A DNA stretch of 64,000 nt from Davidsoniella eucalypti (Eukaryota; Ascomycota; Sordariomycetes; Microascales; Ceratocystidaceae): assembly GCA_004009845.1 (NCBI GenBank), contig RMBW01000022.1, forward strand, positions 248,001-312,000. The letters run 5' to 3'. Made by a program: the position numbers and the translations under genes. Below, piece by piece: positions 56,601-64,000 of the stretch (position 1 is its first letter; each line of letters starts with the position of its first letter). The notes under the pieces are model-generated. The model did not search any database. It was given only the letters and a program-made list of their open reading frames with translations, and had not been told where the DNA came from.

Positions 56601-57537
56601 CCGCTACTAGGATTCTTACAGCCTGCGCTTTGATTTTTGCTTTTTTGTGCCCTAAAATCTGCGTAGAGTGGTAATATCTGATCAATGAACCGCAACTACA
56701 GCGCCCAGCCTCACTGCTACTACTGCTATAGTTCGGTATTCTCTGTGCAGCTGTAATTCTCTCTCTCTTTCTAGAGGCAGCACAAGACTCTATCTATTTT
56801 GCTCTACCAGCGCGTGCTGAAGCCCTCTTCTCACGAGGCCACACATAATTTCACAACCTAGTAGCCAGGAAACTATTGCAAGCTGCTGTAACGGGTAGCA
56901 CCTGGAATTTCATCGATCCTCTGGGGCCAAGCGAGGCTCCATCTTCGTGCATTTGCAACCAGTCCCTCTGGAAGCGCCTCATCCATCCGTCATTCTATCT
57001 GTACAGTCTATTTGTACATTGTACATTGTACATGCTCTACAGCTGCCTCAAACCACACGTTGAAGGCTTCATTCGCTTCATGCTCGCTCCCTTCGTTTTT
57101 CTTTGATTCTTCTGCGAGCCTGCATATTGATTGATTGTCTGTCACACTCGGCGGTGCTCGTCGCTCTCCATTCCTTGACGATCTCATTTATTGGTGGCTT
57201 TCGCTCGTTGCCCCGTCACACTCCCATCGCCCGGCCGCCCATCTCCCATCTAATAGCAGCTAGCTGTTCTCATTTCCTACCGACCGCCTTGTGACGCTCC
57301 CTGATTCTTGCCGGCGCATATTATCATCCTTCCAGTACAACCATCACACCCACACCTTCAACTACTACCGCAACAATCATCGTGTCCAGCTTACCAATAA
57401 GCATCGCGACCACTGCCCCGATCGCAACTAAATCTCAATTCTGGCATCGCTGCTGCTTCTCGTCGCCGCCTATTTGATCAAGACTCTATACATATCTCGC
57501 GCAGTATTGCGACGCGCTGCCATCACCAACAGCCAAC
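53691..57537. promoter_or_regulatory. long region upstream of TEA1-like gene and of BCP1
   Basis: 3.85 kb between two divergent start codons. No gene is supported. A 105-codon minus-strand frame at 54340-54657 has no family support. A small perfect hairpin GTAGGTAC-TGG-GTACCTAC lies near 53931-53949. From about 56500 onward the plus strand is strongly C/T-rich, and several short upstream open frames (e.g. 57103-57294) lie before the ATG at 57538, so a long untranslated leader of the Kelch gene is likely. Confidence 0.5.
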
Positions 57538-60500
57538 ATGGCCTTTCTTTTCAAGTCAAAGAAGGGACACGATCGCAATCTTGCGAGCCGTGAAGGCATT
57601 CCTGGCTCTTCCGGCTCCAAAGGCTCAATCTCGCGCTCCACACCTACCGGCAGCTTAAACTCTATCGTTGACGATACTACTGCCGGCAGTCCCGACCAGC
57701 AAAACGCCAACATGCCTCGTCGAGGCCCCAGTGCCGCCGAGAACCATGCTGTTTCCGCTCCACCGGCTGCGCAACAACAACAACAGCAACAGTCGCAACC
57801 GCAACAACAATCACCAGTACAGTCTGCTCCGCAGCAAGGCCCGCCAACGCAGCAGGGCACGTCTCCTGTACCGCAAGCGCCGCAGCAAGCTCAGTCGCCG
57901 ACATCTCAACAAGCCAGTGATCTGCCTGTAAGTTCTCTATACTCTATCCTCCCACCATGAGTCGTGTATCCCTCTCTTCCGTGGCCCAAAGAGTGAGTGG
58001 GCAGAGCAAGTATTCAGTCGCATATTTAGCGTAGACCTACCTATCAGTGCTACTTCTTCCCTTCGCACCGAATTTTATTCTCTGCCCTCCCCTAGCTTGT
58101 CATTTGTGCCGTCTATCTCCCCCCTCAATGCCACTTGGTAGCTACATCCCGATAGCAAACCTTCCATAAATCTTTGTATCGGTATATCTTGGTTGTTTCA
58201 TCAACTAATACGTCTCTAATGCAGTTTCGCAATGCCAACCAACCACCTCCACCAAACCCTAATGCGGCTCTCTATCCATGGTCGCAGCGCAGACTAACTT
58301 ACACCTCTTCACATCCACCACCGTTCCCTCGATATGGAGCTGCCGTGAATTCTGTCGGCTCTAAGGAGGGCGACATTTACATCATGGGCGGTCTCATAAA
58401 TAGCACTACGGTTAAGGGTGATCTGTGGATGATAGAGGCTGGTGGAAATCTATCTTGTTATCCTTTGGCCACTACGGCCGAAGGCCCAGGACCTCGTGTT
58501 GGTCACGCTAGTCTTCTCGTGGGAAACGCCTTCATTGTATATGGTGGTGATACCAAGATCGAAGAGACTGATGTGCTGGACGAGACTCTGTATCTACTGA
58601 ATACCTGTAAGTTACTGAATGTAACTACCTAAGCACAAAATGGAACAGAAACTCATCGTCTATCTTTAGCAACACGCCAATGGTCTCGCGCTCTACCCCC
58701 CGGACCCCGCCCCTCCGGTCGTTATGGACACACTCTCAACATTCTCGGCTCTAAAATATTTATCTTTGGTGGCCAAGTTGAAGGCTTCTTCATGAACGAT
58801 CTGTGTGCCTTTGACCTCAACCAGCTACAAAACCCGACAAACAAATGGGAGGTGTTACTATCAAACACCGAAGTGGGAACAACACCTCCTATCATGCCCC
58901 CACCGAGAACAAACCATACGGTTGTAACTTACAATGACAAGCTGTATCTGTATGTCAAACTCAATCAACATTATATTTGATGTCAACCTAGCATTTTTCA
59001 TACTAACAATCTTTTTAAGTTTCGGTGGAACAAACGGTTATGAATGGTTCAACGATGTTTGGTGCTACGACCCCGCGTCTAATAAGTGGTCGCAGTTCGA
59101 CTGCATCGGTTACATTCCCGTCCCGCGTGAGGGTCACGCTGCTGCACTTGTGGACGATGTGATGTACATATTTGGTGGCCGAACCGAGGATGGGAACGAT
59201 CTTGGAGATCTTGCTGCTTTTCGAATTTCGTCCAAAAGATGGTACACTTTCCAGAATATGGGCCCATCGCCATCCCCTCGTTCGGGCCATAGCATGACAA
59301 ATGTTGGAAAGTTGATCTATATTGTTGGTGGTGAGCCGAGCTCGACAACCAACCCTATCAATGACCTAGGACTTGCCTATGTTCTAGACACAACCAAGAT
59401 ACGGTATCCTAACGACAATCCGGCTGCGCGTGGCCAACAAGCCATTCGTAAGACAAGTACCGATGCGGGACAAGCGCAGCAACCAGGTGGCCAACGTCCA
59501 ATGCGTGATGGCTCTTCTGGTCCAGGTCCAGATGGCAGACGAGGCCCCCCGCCTGGCTACCAAAACAATCCAAATGGTGGTCCCAACGGAAGACCTCCAA
59601 ACAGACCTCCACATGGATCTGTTGGTGGTCCAAATGGCCCTTACCCTGGTGGTCCAGGTAGACCCAACCCCAACAACCCACAGAACATGAGTAACGTTGG
59701 GCGTGCTCGTGGTGCTTCATCTGACCGGGACGGTGCTATTGGTCAGTCTCCTGTCACAATGGCTCTCCGGGAGAGCGAAAGTGCAAACGGTCGTCGTACT
59801 CCCCAATCCCGATCTGGCTCAAAGACTGAACAGCATCCCAATGAGGCCCCTCGTACTAGATCTGCACAGGGTCGCGTTGCTCGTGGCCAAGGTTCCATTG
59901 ATAGTACTCACGGCAACGATCCAGGCGTCAAAGCTATCAGTGCAGCTGGTGCTATGGCTACGGCTGCGGCTGTCAATGCTACTACTCCAGCACCTTCAGC
60001 TCCGCCTACAAATGCACTCCCCTCGGCGCCTGTAGCTGTTAACAGCCCTGTAGGAACCGATCCAAACAGATTGCCTTCGGCAGTTCCTACTCGTCAACCT
60101 AGTAACTCTATGAACCGTCGGTCTTCAACACGCAATTCGCAGACTGTTGCACTACTCAAAGAGCTCGACTCCGCAAGAAATCGGAATGCTTGGTATGCTT
60201 CAGAGCTTGAGCTCGCTCGCAAGGCTGGTTACTCACCTAGCACCAACATCGGGCCTGTACTCGAGGGTCGTGGCGCTGAATCTTTTGATGACGAGGACAA
60301 GCCTTTGATTGAGGCTCTTCTTGTGATGAAAAACGAATTGGCTAATGTGCAGTCATCTGTCGATAACCAGGCCATCTTAGCCTCGAAACAAATCGCAGCG
60401 GCAGAGAAACAGCGAGATGCAGCTATCCAAGAAGCTGTATACGCCAAGGCTAAACTAGCAGCCCTTGGAGGCAGTATGGCCAATACCCCTCAGTTGGATG

Positions 60501-62557
60501 AGCACGATGATGCGGAGCGTCACAGTGATATTAGTCGACGCCTTGCTTCTGCTCTGGGCATGCAAAAGGAGATGACTGTTCAGATTGAGAGCCTTCGTTC
60601 AGATTTGGAAGCCGAAAAGAAGTTTAGAAAACTTGCTGATGATACCACTGCTGCCACCCAAAAGCGCATGGCCGATTTAGAAGTCTACAAGCAAATGACT
60701 TCGCCGGAAGTTGAGCGCCTGAAGGCTGAGCTACATTCTACTCAACGCGAGGACCGTGAACACACAGTCTTGTATACCGAGACTCTTGCTGCGATGCAGA
60801 TACTCCAGGTTGAAAAGGATGAAATGATGGCCAAGTACAACAACAACGTTACCAACTCGGAGGATACCATCGAAACTATCGCGTCACTGAAAGCTGCTGT
60901 CGCTGCCTCAATGGAGACCAAGGCCCACATGGAGAAGCTCTACTCTGATGAGCGCACATTGCGTGAAACTGCTGAGCTTAAATTATCCAAGGTCCAGGCC
61001 GACTACGATATTCGTGCTGCCGAAATCGCAACACTTGCTCAACGTCTTCATGATGTGGAGGCCATGGCTGAAAAGCACGCGGAAGAGGCTCATGCTCACA
61101 AGAGAGCTCTTGTGTCTGGCCTGCAAAAGATGGAAGCTCATGATCCTGCCAAAGGTTCTAACCACGACTCTGAGAAACTTGCTATACTTCAGGCCCAGTT
61201 GGCCACTGCTACCGGCCTTGTCAAGAAGTACCAGGAGGAAGCCAACAATGCTGCTGATAAGCTCCGTGCTGCCGAAGAGCGTATTGCCGGCCTTGAGGTC
61301 TATCAAGAGCAAGCTAGCCGTGAAGGCGTTGGTATCCGTAGACAACTTCAGTCTACCCTCAAGGAGACACAGTCACTACAGGCTACCATTGCGGATTTGA
61401 AGAACCAGTTGGCCGCCCAACAACTTGAAGCCAACGCCATCACCATCCAGCACAACACGCTCAAGGATATTCTTAGCGAGCGTGGTATTAGCCCTGTTAC
61501 TGGTGGAAAGTCGAAGAACGGATCGCGTGCTGTCTCACCCGAACAACAAGCTCGTCTCAAAGAACTTGAAGCTCAGATTACCGAAGCCAACAATGCCCAC
61601 GAAAGAACGAAGCAAAGTTTCAATTCCCAGCTTCAGGAGTCAGCTGCTCATTATCACGACAAGCTTACTCAACTTCAACAAGACTACAACTCCGCTGTCC
61701 ATTATGTGCGTGGCACTGAGAAGATGCTGAATAAGTTGAAGGAAGAGCAAACCGCGTACAAGAGCGAAAACAAGCGCCTGAAGTCTGACCTTGATGGATT
61801 TGAAGAAAAGCTTATTGCTGCCACCCAGGCCACTTCAAAGGCTGGTGATTGGGATAAGGGTCGTGCCGCTTTCGAAAGCGAGATGGCGCAACTTCAAAGT
61901 GATATGCGTAGCAAAATCACCGATCTTGAAAACCATCTAGAGATTATCAGAACTCAGCTTTCTGAAGCCGCTTCTCAGCGTGACCAAGCCATTGGCACTG
62001 CGGAAGAGATGAACCATAAGATAATGTCTACCAAAAAGGACATTGCAACGCTACAGGAGGAGAACCAATTGCTGGAGCGCCGTGCGCTGGATGCTGAGCA
62101 CAAGGTATCTATGTTGCTTGATCAGGTCGAGTCTTCAGTCGATAACTACCGTCGCCGCAGCCGTCAAGTACCCAGCTTTAGTGGCCCGCCTATCACTGAT
62201 GTCCATGGATCAGCAGTCATTCCACAAATGACAGCTACCGTCACCGAGTCCATCATCATCACCGAGCCAACTCCAGATGTCGACCGTGAAAGCTTCTACG
62301 GAGCGCCTGATGGTGGCATCGGCAACCGCAACAGTGCCGCATTAGATAATCTTGCATCCGAACTCGAGACTCTACGTTCGCAATGGGAAGCCACTAACAA
62401 GAACTACCGTCTGAGCAACGCTTTTGAGTTCGAGACCCAACTGGGTGCCATTAAGAAGGTTGACGATGCCAATGGCCTCGGAATCAGTGAGAGCCTCGCT
62501 GATTGGCGCAAGAGATTAGATGTTGAGGAGCAGGGGAATGGTGCTCGCGCAAATTAA
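57538..62557 (+). CDS. Kelch-repeat cell-end polarity protein (Tea1/KelA type)
   Basis: Four exons (57538-57927, 58225-58606, 58670-58949, 59020-62557) give 1,529 residues; all junctions keep the frame and donors are GTAAGT or GTATGT. Residues 1-130 are disordered, with a poly-Gln tract. Kelch blades run from about 165 to 480 (e.g. GDIYIMGGLIN, NAFIVYGGDT, KIFIFGGQV, VMYIFGGRTEDGN, LIYIVGGEPS) and form a propeller. A Pro/Gly/Asn-rich linker (about 480-725) follows, then a long coiled coil (about 728-1395) with heptads such as LKELEAQITEANN, and a short tail. This is the layout of Tea1/Kel1-like proteins, which ride on microtubule plus ends or sit at hyphal tips to mark growth sites and recruit formins. 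Tea1 versus Tea3 or Kel class cannot be decided. The first intron (297 bases) is long for this window. Confidence 0.9.
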
Positions 62558-63631
62558 GAGCCATCAAGTACTTTGATTTCATGAATTTTGGCTAACACTC
62601 GGACATCACACGTATGAACTTTTTTTTCATATGTTTTCCATTTTCTACCGTACGACTCTCTAATGACAACGACAATACCCCCAAAATCTGGTGCTTTTCG
62701 AAATCGCGCTGAGCTTTTACATACAATGATCGTCTTGGTTCTTCGATATATCTTTCTTTTCTTAATGGCTGGCACTGGGAATCTAATCTTCTTTTCTTCT
62801 TTCTTGGTTTCTTCTTTTTAACGCATCTTCACCACGTCCCTACTTTCCCCCTTAACCAATAAATCCTTTTCCTCTCTCGCTCTGTATATTTGAGGCTCTC
62901 TTTATCGAGAACTATTTCACTTCTTATTTCTATAATTCCTTTCAAATCTTCTTCTTCCGCGTTTCTTTGACGTTATCTCGGGTTTTACTATGGGTCTTGA
63001 TGCTAGCCACACACATGGGCGATTTTTTCTTCCTGTTTATAAATTCGGCGTCTTTTTATTTTATTTTTATAATCCTTTTTTTTCTCGCTTTTAGGTGCTA
63101 TCTAATAGCGGGGGTCATACAAAGATCTATCTTTCTTCTTTCTTGCACCTTGGATGTTCTCTTGTTTTGGTTTGTGGATGTTTATTGCTTTTTTCTTAGT
63201 TAAGCCAGCTTGCATGGCTATGCAACAATAGACTACATGTCTTTGACCAACTGGTTGCTCTCTGCTTTTTTTTCCTTTTCAGTTTTTTTCTTCTTTTCAG
63301 GTACAACTTTTACTTGGCCGGGGCGACTCGCTGACGACATGATTATTTGTTGGGGATATGAGGAGCCCTTTGGTTTATACATAAAATGAATGACTTATTA
63401 TTTTCTTTTCGCTATTTCTTGGGCCATGTGAATGTTCCAAAAGTTACGCCATCTGTCTCAATAGCTTTATAAGAATCTTGCTTGCTTTTTTGTCTTTGTC
63501 TAGTGGAGATTTGCTCTAATGGACAAGAGACAATTACTTTACTATATAACATGGCGAAATGTATGTACGTATGCACGAAATTGTCATAAACATATGGTTG
63601 CTAACTAAGCAAATAAGCCGACATACTACAG
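62558..63631. other. downstream region of TEA1-like gene
   Basis: About 1.07 kb, strongly T-rich on the plus strand (62770-63110 and 63250-63300). It probably includes the 3' untranslated region. No coding sequence is supported. A possible splice acceptor (branch-like CTAACT near 63601, then CTACAG ending at 63631) precedes an open stretch to the window edge. Confidence 0.45.
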
Positions 63632-64000
63632 GTCGATCTACCTCAGTTGCTAAAAGATCATATCCACATCTTTTTAGGCCTTGGTCTGACTTCTCAAGCC
63701 TCTATGAGAATAATTTCAAGGAGTATCAATTCATTTTTGGTCAGCAGCTTGTATTTGATGCCTTTAAAACAACTGCTGCCACACAGTCAAAAACTTCTGA
63801 GGATTTGCAGTCCCGTGAGAAAAATCTAGTGTTTTTTCCAGATATGTTGTCGAGGATGATGTACGATCGGCTACAAATCTTTATCTACAACATAAGGGTC
63901 GTAATGAGACTACAGAAGCCTATAGCAAGGTTGAAAATGTTGCATTCAACCCTAATACCCGATATGCCACAGAGATTCGACGTGAGGAGACAGCATTGGA
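63632..64000 (+). CDS. unidentified open stretch running off the right edge (partial, doubtful)
   Basis: One frame is open from a possible splice acceptor at 63631 through the last base (pieces: SYPHLFRPWSDFSSLYENN, KEYQFIFGQQLVFDAF, DLQSREKNLVFFPDM). From about 63807 a second frame is also open to the edge and looks more protein-like (VEDDVRSATNLYLQHKG, AYSKVENVAFNPNTRYATE). Between them lies a pyrimidine-rich acceptor-like TGTTTTTTCCAG, ending at 63841, but no donor with fitting phase was found. It may be the start of a spliced gene or a decayed one. No family was recognised. Confidence 0.3.

Noticed and set aside
1..64000. CRISPR arrays, bacterial operons, rRNA genes
   Set aside because: No regularly spaced repeats, no Shine-Dalgarno organised gene strings and no rRNA-like sequence; intron-rich eukaryotic genes throughout.

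Overview
The window is nuclear DNA of a filamentous ascomycete, most likely Pezizomycotina. The evidence is the gene set (Mediator Med16, TRAPP-II Trs65, replication initiator Sld3, COP9 subunit 6, Vps17, Mdv1-type WD40 protein, Kelch/coiled-coil Tea1 type) and the many short introns with GT..AG ends and CTAAC-like branch sites. Class or genus cannot be set from the sequence alone. Twelve protein genes are recognised by family motifs, and intron positions were set by reading frames and splice signals. Gene density is low, with two long gene-free stretches (1-12.4 kb and 36.2-41.4 kb).

Layout. 1-12.4 kb: no recognisable gene; it holds one old SINE copy on the minus strand, a poly-A run, a 13-bp minisatellite and a poly-C run. 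12.4-15.9 kb: Hst3/Hst4-type sirtuin (-), divergent from MED16 (+, 17.9-21.3 kb), followed by TRS65 (+, 21.9-23.9 kb). TRS65 converges on SLD3 (-, 24.4-28.0 kb), which is divergent from ATP11 (+, 28.6-29.6 kb). 29.8-36.4 kb is a mobile-element zone around one 4-coumarate-CoA-ligase-like gene (+, 32.8-34.8 kb): a 5'-truncated SINE, a compact 1,009-bp Mutator-like element with a FAR1-domain ORF, a full-length SINE, and a 489-bp MITE. 36.2-41.4 kb is empty of recognisable genes, followed by a doubtful 169-aa ORF. Then come CSN6 (+, with an apparent one-base frameshift) converging on VPS17 (-); MDV1 (-) divergent from ARO7 chorismate mutase (+), which converges on BCP1 (-); a 3.8-kb upstream region; and TEA1-like Kelch protein (+, 57.5-62.6 kb). 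An unidentified open stretch runs off the right edge.

The genes are housekeeping functions in transcription, chromatin, replication, trafficking, mitochondria, protein turnover, aromatic amino acids and polarity. Nothing suggests a co-regulated cluster. The most novel material is the mobile DNA. One is a tRNA-derived SINE family with three copies in 64 kb, two of them carrying clean target-site duplications. Another is a mini-MULE whose only gene is a FAR1-type DNA-binding domain, with 126-bp terminal inverted repeats holding nested CACGTG palindromes. The third is a TA-flanked MITE. The likely CSN6 frameshift also deserves a check against reads.
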